Source of the DNA: Pseudomonas sp.
GTDB lineage: Bacteria; Pseudomonadota; Gammaproteobacteria; Pseudomonadales; Pseudomonadaceae
NCBI RefSeq assembly: GCF_017744435.1
Contig: NZ_JAGIBG010000034.1
Span: 59,380 to 107,706 of the forward strand
DNA length: 48,327 nt
Direction of reading: 5' to 3'
A program made the translations under genes and the position numbers. The notes beneath the pieces were generated by a model that was not told the DNA's origin, did not search any database, and was given only the letters and a program-made list of their open reading frames with translations. Positions 18,266-26,887 of this stretch are shown here, in pieces. Numbering within the stretch: position 1 is the stretch's first letter; each line of letters opens with the position of its first letter.

Positions 18266-19242
18266 GCGCCAGACCGAGCCTCGATGACGTTGTGCATGGC
18301 CACCAACTCCAGCAGCGAGCGAGATTGCATCTTGTTCATGATGTTCTTCTTGTGCACCTTGGTGGTCACCTCACTGGTGCCGATCGCCTTGGCGATCTGC
18401 TTGTGCGACAAGCCGCCGACCACCAGCGAAAACACCTGGCGCTCGCGCGGGGTCAGGTGCTGGTACTTTTCCTCGACCTGCCGCGCGTGCTGCCGTTTGC
18501 GCCCCTCGGTCACGGCACGCGCACGTACCGACTCAAGCAGCGCCAGCAACTGGTCTTCGTCGAAGGGCTTGGTCAGAAACTCCACGGCCCCGGCGCGCAT
18601 GGCCTGTACCGTCATGGGGATAGTGCCGAAACCGGTCATGAACACGATCGGCCAGGGCAGCGCCAGCCGGCACAGCGCAGCCTGAACCTCAAGGCCGGTG
18701 GTTTCGGGCAGATGCATGTCCAGCAGCAGGCAGGCGCAAGGGCTTTCCAGGCGCGCGTCGAACAGCTCCTCGGCGCTGGCGAACAAACGGTGCGGAATGT
18801 CCTGCGAGCGCAACAGGCGGCCCAGTGCCTTGCGCACCGAAGGGTCGTCATCCACCACCAGCACAGGGACGTTCGCAGCGTCGTTGATCGGTTCGCTGGC
18901 ATCGGCCATAGCGCCAAATGGCGACTTGCCCGGCGCCAGGCAAGGTACGTCGAAGCTGACTTGCGCAGCCAGACGATAGCCCCGGCGCGGCACGGTCTGG
19001 ATCAGCCCGCGGTCGCCAAAGGCCTTGCGCAGCAGCGACACCTGCACCTGCAGGTTGTTGTCCTCGACCACCGTGCCGGCCCACACCTGGCTGAACAGCT
19101 CATCCTTGCCGACCACCCGGCCCTTGGCCTTGATCAGCGTGGCCAACACCTCGAATGCGCGCCCGCCCAACGGGATCGGCTTGCCATCGAGAAAGGCTTC
19201 TCGCCGCTCCAGCGATACCTGGGCATTACCAATTCGGATCAT
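18262..19242 (-). CDS. Response regulator with wHTH, receiver and LuxR HTH domains
   Basis: A 326-residue protein with an unusual order. Residues 1-93 are an OmpR/CadC-type winged helix (GGRAFEVLATLIKAKGRVVGKDELF, then NNLQVQVSLLRKAFGD and VPRRGYRL). Residues 126-240 are a receiver with acidic residues 131-133, phosphoacceptor Asp175 (LLLDMHLPE), Thr203 and Lys225. Residues 262-318 are a LuxR/FixJ HTH (LTPRERQVFSLVVGGLSHKQIAKAIGTSEVTTKVHKKNIMNKM). Both DNA-binding parts look intact, so it may touch two sites or two promoter classes. The gene is divergent from the large histidine kinase and overlaps the single-domain regulator by four bases. Confidence 0.9.
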   Translation of the reverse strand: MIRIGNAQVSLERREAFLDGKPIPLGGRAFEVLATLIKAKGRVVGKDELFSQVWAGTVVEDNNLQVQVSLLRKAFGDRGLIQTVPRRGYRLAAQVSFDVPCLAPGKSPFGAMADASEPINDAANVPVLVVDDDPSVRKALGRLLRSQDIPHRLFASAEELFDARLESPCACLLLDMHLPETTGLEVQAALCRLALPWPIVFMTGFGTIPMTVQAMRAGAVEFLTKPFDEDQLLALLESVRARAVTEGRKRQHARQVEEKYQHLTPRERQVFSLVVGGLSHKQIAKAIGTSEVTTKVHKKNIMNKMQSRSLLELVAMHNVIEARSGA

Positions 19243-19312
19243 GGTTTCCTCGCGCGGGCATGGGCGTTTGCGCAGCCTCGGGCAGCCTAGGTGAGCATCC
19301 GCATTCAGACAA

Positions 19313-19328
19313 TTATCCCGAGGGATAG
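19313..19328. promoter_or_regulatory. Palindrome in regulator/kinase promoter region
   Basis: TTATCCCGAGGGATAG contains the dyad TATCC-N4-GGATA and lies between the divergent regulator and kinase genes. A nearly identical 16-mer is upstream of the isochorismatase gene at 25221, so it is a candidate binding site for the regulator. Confidence 0.5.
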
Positions 19329-19482
19329 GTCGGCCTCAGCACTATACAAGCGCCTCCCAGCCGCCAGGTATTGATAACGGACAACAGCGTGCCCGTTTCT
19401 GCCAAACCGGCTGCAGGCCGCATTCTTGAAGGGGCTGCTGCGTATACTCGCGCGTCAGGATGTTGCTAGCAGGGGGTGCTTT

Positions 19483-22400
19483 ATGCTCGATGAACGCCTC
19501 GCAAACAGGCCCATCGATTTCGACCAGTCGATCGACGACGACTGGCTGAATCGCTGCGATATCACGCCACTGGGCCAGGAAGGTGAGCTCAGCTACTTCC
19601 GCTTGTGCGACCCCGCCACCCGCCAGGCCTGGATCGCCGTGCGCGCCCCGCTCGAGGCCCCCGCGGCCTGTCAGCGCCTTGAGCGTGACTACCGCCTGCA
19701 GCTTGACCCGCAATGGGCGGTAATCCCCTCGGCGTTCGTCCGTTCCGCCGAAGGCCCTTTGCTGGTGTACCCGGCCGGCCGCTCCATCGCCGACCTGATC
19801 AGCGAGGGCCCGATCGTCCTGGAGACCTTTCTCGACATCGCGGTAAACGCCGCCAACGCCTTGGCCCAAGCCCATGAACACAACGTACTGCACGGTGCAT
19901 TGCAGCCCGAACACGTGTGCCTGCGGCCGAACCAGCAGGTGCGACTGGGCTGCTTTCGTGCCGATACGCCAGAACTGATCAGCGATCAGGGCAACGCGCT
20001 CGGCAACTGGGCCTACCTGGCACCGGAGCAGGTCTGCCCCCATGGCAGCAGCAGCGACCGGCGCAGCGATATCTATGCCTTGGGCGCGATCCTCTACCAG
20101 CTGCTGCTGGGCGAGCTGCCGCTGGCCGGGCGCGATACCCAGCACTGGCGCCAGCTGCATGCCGGCGTTCAGCCACGCACGGCCTGTGAGGTCGACAGCC
20201 AGGTACCACAGCCGCTGAGCCGGATCCTGGCCAAGGCCCTGGCAAAGGAACCCGATGCCCGCTACCAGAGCGCCCGGGCCCTGGCAGTGGACCTGGCCCA
20301 CTGCCAACGGCAATGGGCCGCCAGCAAGACCATCGCTCCCTTCGAGCCCGGTTGCGCCGACCCGGTTTCGCCCAGTCGCCAGCGCCTGTACGGCCGCAAT
20401 GCCGAACAGAAGCTCATCACCCTGATGTTCAATGCCATGCGTCGCGACAGCAAGCCCCAGGTGTTGTTCATCAACGGCGCGGCAGGCATGGGCAAGTCCA
20501 GCCTGGTCGAGGCCGCACTCAAGGCCCATGCCGAAGGCTATTGGGCTGTCGGCACGTGCAACAGCCCGGAACAGGCTATGCCTTATGCCCCCTGGGTCGA
20601 GATCCTCGGTTCGCTGACCACCCAGCTGCTGGCCAAGAACAGCCAGGACCTGGACACGCTGCGCCGCGAGATCCTCCATCGCATCAAAGACCACGGTCGG
20701 TTGCTCGGCAAACTGGCCCCAGACCTGCAGCTGATCCTCGGCCCCTTGCCCGAGCTGCCGGAAAAGCCCACGCGTCTGGCATTGCAGAAAGCACAGCAGG
20801 CCATCATCGAATTCCTGCAGGTGTTCAGCCACCCCGGCCACCCGCTGACGCTGTGTTTCGATGACCTGCAGTGGGCCGACGATGCCACCCGACAGTTGCT
20901 GGCACAGTTGCTCGCCCAGGCCCCCGACAACCTGCTGCTGATCTTCGTCAGCCGCAACGATGCGCAAACCGCAGGTATGCCACTGGCCACGCCGGCAACA
21001 CTGCACAGCATCACACTGAACCTGCGGCCACTGACCGTCGGAGCAGTCACCGAGCTGGTCGGCGAGCGCTACCACGTCAGCCCCGACCAGGCGTTGCAGG
21101 TTGCCGAGCTGATTCACGGCAAGACCGCAGGCAACCCGTTCTTCATCAACCAGATCCTCAGGGTCATGGTCGAAGACCGGCTGTTCACCTTCGATACCCA
21201 GGCCATGCGCTGGTCGTGGTGCCTGCAGGCAGTGGCCCGGCAACGCTATTCCGACAACGTCGCCGATCTGATGATCCACCGTCTGGCACGTCTGCCGGCC
21301 CCTCAGCGCGATGTGCTGCGGATCGCCAGCGCGGCAGGCAGCCGCTGCGATGAACGCCTGCTGCTTGCACTGCTGCCGGGCAAACCGCTGAAGGCCCTGG
21401 TTGACGCGGGCTTCCTGCTACCGGGTCAGAAAGGTCTGAGCTTCGCCCATGGCCGCGTGATGGAGGCCGCCTACCAACTCACGCCTGCGCGTGATCGCGG
21501 CCAGCTGCATGCATGCATTGCCCAGGCCATGCTCCAGGTCTGGCGCAACGACTTGCAGGAGGGCGTGTTCGAGATCGCCAATCAGCTGCAACGCGCCAGC
21601 CCACGCGGGTTTGCAGCGGATGACTGCGAACTTTTCCTGCAGCTTTTGCGTGATGCGGCGCTGCGTTCGCGCGACACCGGCGCCTGCGAACAATCTGCGG
21701 CCTACCTGCAAACGTGCGAGCTGCTGCTGCACCAGAGTGCCACGCCGCAAAGCCACGCCACCCATGCCTTTGCCATCGCCTGCATGGCTGCAGAATGCGA
21801 CCTGCAGCTGTCGCGCGTGGCTGCAGCAGAAGACCGGGTCATGGAATGCCGCCAGCGCGCGCGCTCGACGCTGGAGCGGGTACGGGTATGCCGGCTGCAG
21901 GCACGCCTGCACACCGTGCGCGGCGACTACCAGGCCGCCATCAACACCGCCGTCGACGGCCTCGAGCTGCTGGGGATAAGCCTGACTCGCGGTGTCGACC
22001 CGCAGCAGGTGGAAGCCAGCCATGCGCATGTCCGGGCTCTGATCGAACAGCAAGGCCGCCATTGCCTGGCGTCGCTGCCGCGTACCGACTCGGAGGAGGT
22101 AGCCGCTGCCATTGGCTTGCTGGCCACCCTGTCGTCATCGTTTTTCGTACAGGACGATATCTGCTTCCTGCACCTGGCCAAGCTCATGGAGCTGTCGCTG
22201 TTGCACGGTGTCGCCCCGGGCAGCACCTACGGCCTGGCCTGGTATGGGGTAATGATTGCCGAGCGCTTCGGCAGCTACCACGACGGCCATGCCTGCTGCC
22301 TGGCCGCGCTCAAGCTGATCGAGCGACACGGCTTCGAGGCCGATCTCACCAGCGCGCTGCTGGCATTGGACCAGGTCAGTGCCTGGACCTCGCCAATGGA

Positions 22401-24522
22401 GTTCGCCCGCCGCATGGCGCTGGAAGCACTCGGCTCGACACGCCTGAGCGGTGACGAGGCCATGACCTGCTATGCCTGCAACCATCTGGTTTCCGACTCC
22501 CTGTTCATGGGCCGCTATCTGCCGGAGGTAGCCGAGGAGGTGGCACAGGGCCTGGCTACCGTGCGTGGTTACGGCTACAGCGATATCGAGCAGATCCTGC
22601 AAGCCCAGCAGGCATTCGTCGCCAGCCTGAGCGGCGCACCCTGCACGATCCTGCCCGCGCAGGTGAACTCACCCACCACGTTGTTCTTCCAGCAGCTGTT
22701 CAGCGGCATGTCAGCCTTCTACCTGGGCAATGTCGCGCAAGCCATGCACAGCCTGAACGCTGCGGGCGATAACGCCTGGGCAGCACCGGCACATATCAAC
22801 CTGGCGGACTACCACCTGTTCCGCGGCCTGGCCCTGGGCAGCCCGGAAGCCCCCGGCAGCCTGGCCGGCAAGCTGGCCGAGCTGCAGGCCCTGCGCGGGC
22901 GCTTCGGCCGCTGGGCCGGCTTCAATCCGCTGACCTTCCGCAGCAAGCTACTGCTGATCGAAGGGGTGATTGCCAAGCTCGAAGGCGACGGCCTGACGGC
23001 CATCCGCTGCTTCGACCAGGCGCAGATCGCCGCGACCGCCGCCGGCTTCATCCACGAACAGGCCTTGGCCCACGAGCAACTGGCCGAGGTCTGCATCCCC
23101 AGCGGTCTGATCTCCGGCGCCAACCTGCACCTGCGTATTGCCCGCGACTGTTTCCATATCTGGGGGGCGACCGGCAAGGTGCAGCAGCTGGAGGCCTTGC
23201 ATCCGTTCCTGCGCACGCAACCCGTCCAGGAGACCTACCGCGCCACCCAGCAGGCCAAGCTGGACCTCGAGGCCGGCATCGAGGCAGCACGGGCGTTGTC
23301 CGAGGAAGTGCTGCTCGAAGGCCTGATCGAGACGCTGATGGGCCACCTCACCCAACACTCCGGCGCCGATCACGGTGCACTGCTGATCGTCAGCGGCGCC
23401 GAATTCCAGATGGCCGCCCTCGCCTTCATCGACAATGCCGGGCTGCACGTGAGCATGGACAACTGCCAGAAGTTCATGACCCAGGCGCCGCTGTCGATCA
23501 TCAACGCCACCCTGCGCACCAAGAAGCCGCTGGTGCTCAATGATGCCCAAAACGAATGCCCGGAAGCCTTCCGCCAGGAACTGCACGCCCGCAACGCCCG
23601 TTCGGTGCTGTGCCTGCCGCTGGTGATCCAGGGCGTACTGATCGGCCTGGTGTACCTGGAAAACCGCCTGGTGCCGAACCTGTTCGGCAGCCAGCGCCTG
23701 GCAATGCTCGAGATCCTTGCCTCGCAGGCGGCCGTGTCGCTGCAGACTGCCAAGTTCTATACACGCCTGGCCGAGGACAACCAGGCCCGGGCGCAAATGG
23801 AAGAAGAACTGCGCCGATCACGCGCCGAACTTGCGCGCAGTACCCACCTGCAGGTGATGAACGAGCTGTCGGCGTCCATTGCCCACGAGATCAGCCAGCC
23901 GCTGCTGGGTATTGCCTCCAACGCTGCAGCCAGCCTGCGCTGGCTCAAGCGCGCCGAGCCCAACCTGGAAGAGGCGATTGCCGGCCTGGAAGATATCCGC
24001 AACGACAGCGAACGCGCCGCCAACATTGTCCGCGCACTGCGCTCGCTGGCCAAGCAGTCGCCGATGCAGCTCAAGGCAGTGAAAGTCGACGAGCTGATTC
24101 GCGGGGTATTGCGCCTGACTTCGGCCGATGCTGCCAAGCACCTGGTCGAGGTACAGACCCGATTGCAGGCAGGGGTGAGCGTGATGGCCGACCCGGTGCA
24201 GTTGCAGCAACTGGTATTCAACCTGATCACCAATGCACTGGAGGCCCTGGCCGGGTATCGCAGTGAGGGGCTGTTGCGGATTGCGTCTGCGGTCATCGGG
24301 GATGTGGTCGAGATCTGCGTGGACGACAACGGGCCCGGCATTGCTGCGGATGAACGCGCGCGGGTGTTTGATGCATTCCATACCACCAAGGACGAAGGGC
24401 TGGGGATGGGGCTGGCGATCTGCAGCTCGGTGGTGCAGGCCCATGGTGGGCAGTTGCAGGCGCTGGAGTCGGCGTTTGGCGGGTGCCGGATTCGCTTCAC
24501 GCTGCCTGTGAAGTCTTCTTAG
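19483..24522 (+). CDS. Pseudokinase-AAA-GAF hybrid sensor histidine kinase
   Basis: A 1679-residue soluble sensor kinase. Residues 1-280 follow the Ser/Thr kinase fold but are degenerate: the catalytic loop reads HGALQPEH (137-144) instead of HRDLKPEN and no DFG is seen, though APE (180-182) and SDIYALG remain. Residues 303-700 hold an AAA ATPase with Walker A GAAGMGKSS (332-340) and Walker B LCFDDLQWADD (457-467). A long helical, TPR-like region follows, then a GAF domain (about 1275-1430), a HisKA with phosphoacceptor His1468 (SIAHEISQP) and an HATPase with N-box NLITNALEAL (1580) and DDNGPGIA. No membrane segment is visible. The ATG at 19483 has AGGGGG upstream. It probably phosphorylates the two divergent regulators. 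Confidence 0.92.
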   Translation: MLDERLANRPIDFDQSIDDDWLNRCDITPLGQEGELSYFRLCDPATRQAWIAVRAPLEAPAACQRLERDYRLQLDPQWAVIPSAFVRSAEGPLLVYPAGRSIADLISEGPIVLETFLDIAVNAANALAQAHEHNVLHGALQPEHVCLRPNQQVRLGCFRADTPELISDQGNALGNWAYLAPEQVCPHGSSSDRRSDIYALGAILYQLLLGELPLAGRDTQHWRQLHAGVQPRTACEVDSQVPQPLSRILAKALAKEPDARYQSARALAVDLAHCQRQWAASKTIAPFEPGCADPVSPSRQRLYGRNAEQKLITLMFNAMRRDSKPQVLFINGAAGMGKSSLVEAALKAHAEGYWAVGTCNSPEQAMPYAPWVEILGSLTTQLLAKNSQDLDTLRREILHRIKDHGRLLGKLAPDLQLILGPLPELPEKPTRLALQKAQQAIIEFLQVFSHPGHPLTLCFDDLQWADDATRQLLAQLLAQAPDNLLLIFVSRNDAQTAGMPLATPATLHSITLNLRPLTVGAVTELVGERYHVSPDQALQVAELIHGKTAGNPFFINQILRVMVEDRLFTFDTQAMRWSWCLQAVARQRYSDNVADLMIHRLARLPAPQRDVLRIASAAGSRCDERLLLALLPGKPLKALVDAGFLLPGQKGLSFAHGRVMEAAYQLTPARDRGQLHACIAQAMLQVWRNDLQEGVFEIANQLQRASPRGFAADDCELFLQLLRDAALRSRDTGACEQSAAYLQTCELLLHQSATPQSHATHAFAIACMAAECDLQLSRVAAAEDRVMECRQRARSTLERVRVCRLQARLHTVRGDYQAAINTAVDGLELLGISLTRGVDPQQVEASHAHVRALIEQQGRHCLASLPRTDSEEVAAAIGLLATLSSSFFVQDDICFLHLAKLMELSLLHGVAPGSTYGLAWYGVMIAERFGSYHDGHACCLAALKLIERHGFEADLTSALLALDQVSAWTSPMEFARRMALEALGSTRLSGDEAMTCYACNHLVSDSLFMGRYLPEVAEEVAQGLATVRGYGYSDIEQILQAQQAFVASLSGAPCTILPAQVNSPTTLFFQQLFSGMSAFYLGNVAQAMHSLNAAGDNAWAAPAHINLADYHLFRGLALGSPEAPGSLAGKLAELQALRGRFGRWAGFNPLTFRSKLLLIEGVIAKLEGDGLTAIRCFDQAQIAATAAGFIHEQALAHEQLAEVCIPSGLISGANLHLRIARDCFHIWGATGKVQQLEALHPFLRTQPVQETYRATQQAKLDLEAGIEAARALSEEVLLEGLIETLMGHLTQHSGADHGALLIVSGAEFQMAALAFIDNAGLHVSMDNCQKFMTQAPLSIINATLRTKKPLVLNDAQNECPEAFRQELHARNARSVLCLPLVIQGVLIGLVYLENRLVPNLFGSQRLAMLEILASQAAVSLQTAKFYTRLAEDNQARAQMEEELRRSRAELARSTHLQVMNELSASIAHEISQPLLGIASNAAASLRWLKRAEPNLEEAIAGLEDIRNDSERAANIVRALRSLAKQSPMQLKAVKVDELIRGVLRLTSADAAKHLVEVQTRLQAGVSVMADPVQLQQLVFNLITNALEALAGYRSEGLLRIASAVIGDVVEICVDDNGPGIAADERARVFDAFHTTKDEGLGMGLAICSSVVQAHGGQLQALESAFGGCRIRFTLPVKSS

Positions 24523-24530
24523 CCTGTACC

Positions 24531-24580
24531 GGCCTCTTCGCGGCGGTTCGACGCCTCGATGAACCCGCCCCACAGAGGCC
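24531..24580. repeat. Degenerate REP with internal insertion
   Basis: The REP start GGCCTCTTCGCGG is followed by an extra CGGTTCGACGCCTCGA and a decayed second arm. The same 29-base start is found at 31071. Confidence 0.7.
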
Positions 24581-24594
24581 GGAGCAGGTTTACA

Positions 24595-25221
24595 TCAGCG
24601 AGCGCTCAACGCCGCATAGCTGTTCATCAGGTTGCGGTAGTTGGGGATCCGCTGCGACAGCAGGTTACCCAACCCTTCGATGTCGTTGCGCCAGTCGCGG
24701 TGCAGCTCGCAGGCCACCGAGAACCAGTTCATCATCTGGGCACCTGCCTGGGTCATGCGCACCCATGCCGCCTGCTGCACGGTCTCGTTGAAGGTGCCCG
24801 AGGCATCGGTCACCACGAACACTTCAAAGCCTTCAGCCAATGCCGACAGGGTCGGGAAGGCCACGCACACATCGGTCACCACGCCGGCGATGATCAGCTG
24901 CTTGCGGCCAGTGGCCTTGATCGCCTTGACGAAGTCTTCGTTGTCCCAGGCGTTGATCTGGCCTGGGCGAGCAATGTACGGCGCATCCGGGAACATCTCT
25001 TTCAACTCCGGCACCAGCGGGCCGTTGGGGCCTTGCTCGAAGCTGGTGGTGAGGATGGTTGGCAAACCGAAGAACTTGGCCAGGTCGCCCAGGGCCAGGA
25101 CGTTGTTCTTGAATTCGTTGGGCGAGAAGTCCTGCACCAGCGAGATCAGGCCAGTCTGGTGGTCGACCAGCAGCACCACGGCGTCGTCTTTGTTCAGGCG
25201 CTTGTAATCAGGTTGGCTCAT
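24595..25221 (-). CDS. YcaC-like isochorismatase-family hydrolase, copy 1
   Basis: 208 residues of the cysteine-hydrolase superfamily, close to E. coli YcaC. The catalytic set is visible: Asp20 (LLVDHQTG), the basic residue Arg85 (IARPG) and nucleophile Cys119 (VVTDVC). YcaC forms octamers and has no settled substrate; pairing with isochorismate is not implied. This copy differs from the other two at many positions (for example SPNEF, ALAEGFEVF, LLSQRIPNY), so it is an older paralogue. An AraC-type gene is upstream on the same strand and the hybrid kinase ends 72 bases downstream on the other strand. The palindrome at 25271-25286 lies 50 bases before its ATG. Confidence 0.9.
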   Translation of the reverse strand: MSQPDYKRLNKDDAVVLLVDHQTGLISLVQDFSPNEFKNNVLALGDLAKFFGLPTILTTSFEQGPNGPLVPELKEMFPDAPYIARPGQINAWDNEDFVKAIKATGRKQLIIAGVVTDVCVAFPTLSALAEGFEVFVVTDASGTFNETVQQAAWVRMTQAGAQMMNWFSVACELHRDWRNDIEGLGNLLSQRIPNYRNLMNSYAALSAR

Positions 25222-25270
25222 GGGGGTGACTCCTTGGGTTGGGAAAACGGACCGGGACTTACCTGAGGGC

Positions 25271-25286
25271 TTATCCCGGCGGATAG
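25271..25286. promoter_or_regulatory. Second copy of the kinase-locus palindrome
   Basis: TTATCCCGGCGGATAG matches the 16-mer at 19313-19328 in 14 positions and keeps the TATCC-N4-GGATA dyad. It lies between an AraC-type gene and the isochorismatase gene. Confidence 0.5.
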
Positions 25287-25293
25287 ATCCGGC

Positions 25294-25656
25294 TTAAGAA
25301 AATGCCTGCGCCTGGCGCCAGGCCTTGGGCGGCTGGCCGACCAGGCGGCTGAAGGCCCGGGTGAAATGGGCCTGGTCGCAGAAGCCGCATTCCAGGCTCA
25401 CGTGGGTGATCGGTGCCTCGGTGACGAGCAGGCGCTTGGCTTTTTCCATGCGCGCCAGCAGGCGCCAGGCCTGGGGCGACAGGCCGGTGTTGACCTTGAA
25501 GGCACGGGAGAAATGGCTACGGGTGAGGTTGCACACCGCCGCGATCTCGATGATCGACAGCGAGCTGCGCAGCATCAGTTCCTTCGCCTGGCGCAACCGC
25601 GCGGGCGTCAGCGCGCCGGGGGTTGGCAATGGCTGTTGGGGCGTCCCAGGGTGCAT
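25294..25656 (-). CDS. Short AraC-family HTH regulator
   Basis: A 120-residue protein consisting almost only of the two-helix-turn-helix AraC DNA-binding domain: LRQAKELMLRSSLSIIEIAAVCNLTRSHFSRAFKVNTGLSPQAWRL, then ITHVSLECGFCDQAHFTRAFSRLVGQPPKAWR. The usual N-terminal sensing domain is missing, as in MarA/SoxS-type proteins. The start is the ATG at 25656 because AGGAGA lies at correct spacing; the in-frame TTG at 25674 is upstream of that site. It is divergent from the GlxA-like regulator and in line with isochorismatase copy 1, its likely target. Confidence 0.87.
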   Translation of the reverse strand: MHPGTPQQPLPTPGALTPARLRQAKELMLRSSLSIIEIAAVCNLTRSHFSRAFKVNTGLSPQAWRLLARMEKAKRLLVTEAPITHVSLECGFCDQAHFTRAFSRLVGQPPKAWRQAQAFS

Positions 25657-25788
25657 GGCGACTCTCCTGTTCAATGGAGAAAGTCTCGCCGCCGGCCTGT
25701 GACAAAGTCCTGAGCCAAAGCTGAATTGTTCTTAATTGTGCAGCACTGCCCTAAGATGCAGTGCTCAGGACACGAAGGGCTATGGGGT

Positions 25789-26763
25789 ATGCAGGAAATT
25801 CGCGCTCATCGAACCGTGGCCATGGTGCTGTTCAACGACGTGCTATTGCTGGACGTAACCGGGCCGATGGATGCCTTTGCCATCGCCAACCGGTTCTTGC
25901 CTGCAGACCAACATTATCGGTTGGTGACCGTGGCCGAAGGCCAAGGGACCATTCGCGGCTCATGCGGCCTGAAGGTGGTGGCCGACCTGCGCCTGGAGCA
26001 ATTGCCGGCCAGCGTCGACCTGTTGCTGGTACCCGGTGGACCGGGGGCCTACCACGTCGCCCTGCCGGCGATCGAACGCTGGCTGCCCCAGGCGGTGCAA
26101 CAGGCCCAGCGCTTCGGCGCGATCTGCACGGGGGTGTTTTTACTCGGACGTGCCGGGTTGCTCGGCGGCTATCGCTGCACCACCCACTGGAACTACGTGG
26201 AGCGCCTGGCCCAGACGTTTCCCGAGGCCAAGGTCGAGACCGAGCAGATCTACGTGATCGACCGCAGCCTGATCACTTCGGGCGGGATCACTGCCGGGAT
26301 CGATCTGGCGCTGGCGGTGGTGGCCGAGGACCACGGCAAGGCGCTGGCCCTGGAAGTGGCCAAGGTGCTGCTGGTCGCCCGCCATCGCCAGGGCGGGCAG
26401 ACGCCTTACGGGCCGCTGCTGGCCGCCGTACCGCGGGATGATTCGCCAATTGCCCGGGTGCAGGCTTATATCGTCGACCACATCGACCAGGCGTTCACCG
26501 TGCAAAAGATGGCCGACCTGGTGGCTATGAGTGGGCGCAACTTTGCCCGGACCTTTCAGCGAGAGGTCGGGATCACGCCGTTGCAGTACCTGCAGAATGC
26601 GCGGATCGACCAGGCGCGCAAGCTGCTCGAATGCGGCGAGCTGCCGTTGAAGGTGGTGGCGGCGCGCTGCGGGTTTGGCAGTGACCGGCATATGAGAAAG
26701 GTGTTCTGCGAGCGGATCGGCATGACACCGGCGCAGTATCGGGCGCAGTTTGGCGGGGCCTGA
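25789..26763 (+). CDS. GlxA-type AraC regulator with DJ-1/PfpI domain
   Basis: 324 residues. The N-terminal DJ-1/PfpI-like domain (1-180) has VAMVLFNDVLLLDVTGPMDAFAIANRF, LLVPGGPGA and GAICTGVFLLGRAG, with the elbow Cys. The C-terminal AraC HTH (about 220-315) has FTVQKMADLVAMSGRNFARTFQREVGITPLQYLQNARIDQARKLLE and the second HTH ending in MRKVFCERIGMTPAQYRAQF. Proteins of this type sense small metabolites such as carnitine, arginine or glycine betaine in pseudomonads; the ligand here is unknown. The ATG at 25789 is chosen over 25726 because it starts the domain, although upstream ATGs are possible. Confidence 0.87.
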   Translation: MQEIRAHRTVAMVLFNDVLLLDVTGPMDAFAIANRFLPADQHYRLVTVAEGQGTIRGSCGLKVVADLRLEQLPASVDLLLVPGGPGAYHVALPAIERWLPQAVQQAQRFGAICTGVFLLGRAGLLGGYRCTTHWNYVERLAQTFPEAKVETEQIYVIDRSLITSGGITAGIDLALAVVAEDHGKALALEVAKVLLVARHRQGGQTPYGPLLAAVPRDDSPIARVQAYIVDHIDQAFTVQKMADLVAMSGRNFARTFQREVGITPLQYLQNARIDQARKLLECGELPLKVVAARCGFGSDRHMRKVFCERIGMTPAQYRAQFGGA

Positions 26764-26887
26764 GTCTGTCAACCCAATCGGGACAATGTGTCTACTCGAC
26801 AGCAGATTGTCTGGCTCACAACCAACCTCCAGAATTGTCCGCCAAACTGTTCAAACGCTGCCCCGGCAGCTCATGGAGTACGAGCCA

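Noticed and set aside
19342..21279. 645-residue minus-strand open frame opposite the hybrid kinase
   Set aside because: It mirrors the kinase coding sequence; high GC produces long antisense frames. No domain or ribosome site supports it.
24595..25221. Isochorismatase copies as siderophore or phenazine synthesis genes
   Set aside because: No isochorismate synthase, NRPS or phz genes are present, and the sequence is of the YcaC type with a different context.
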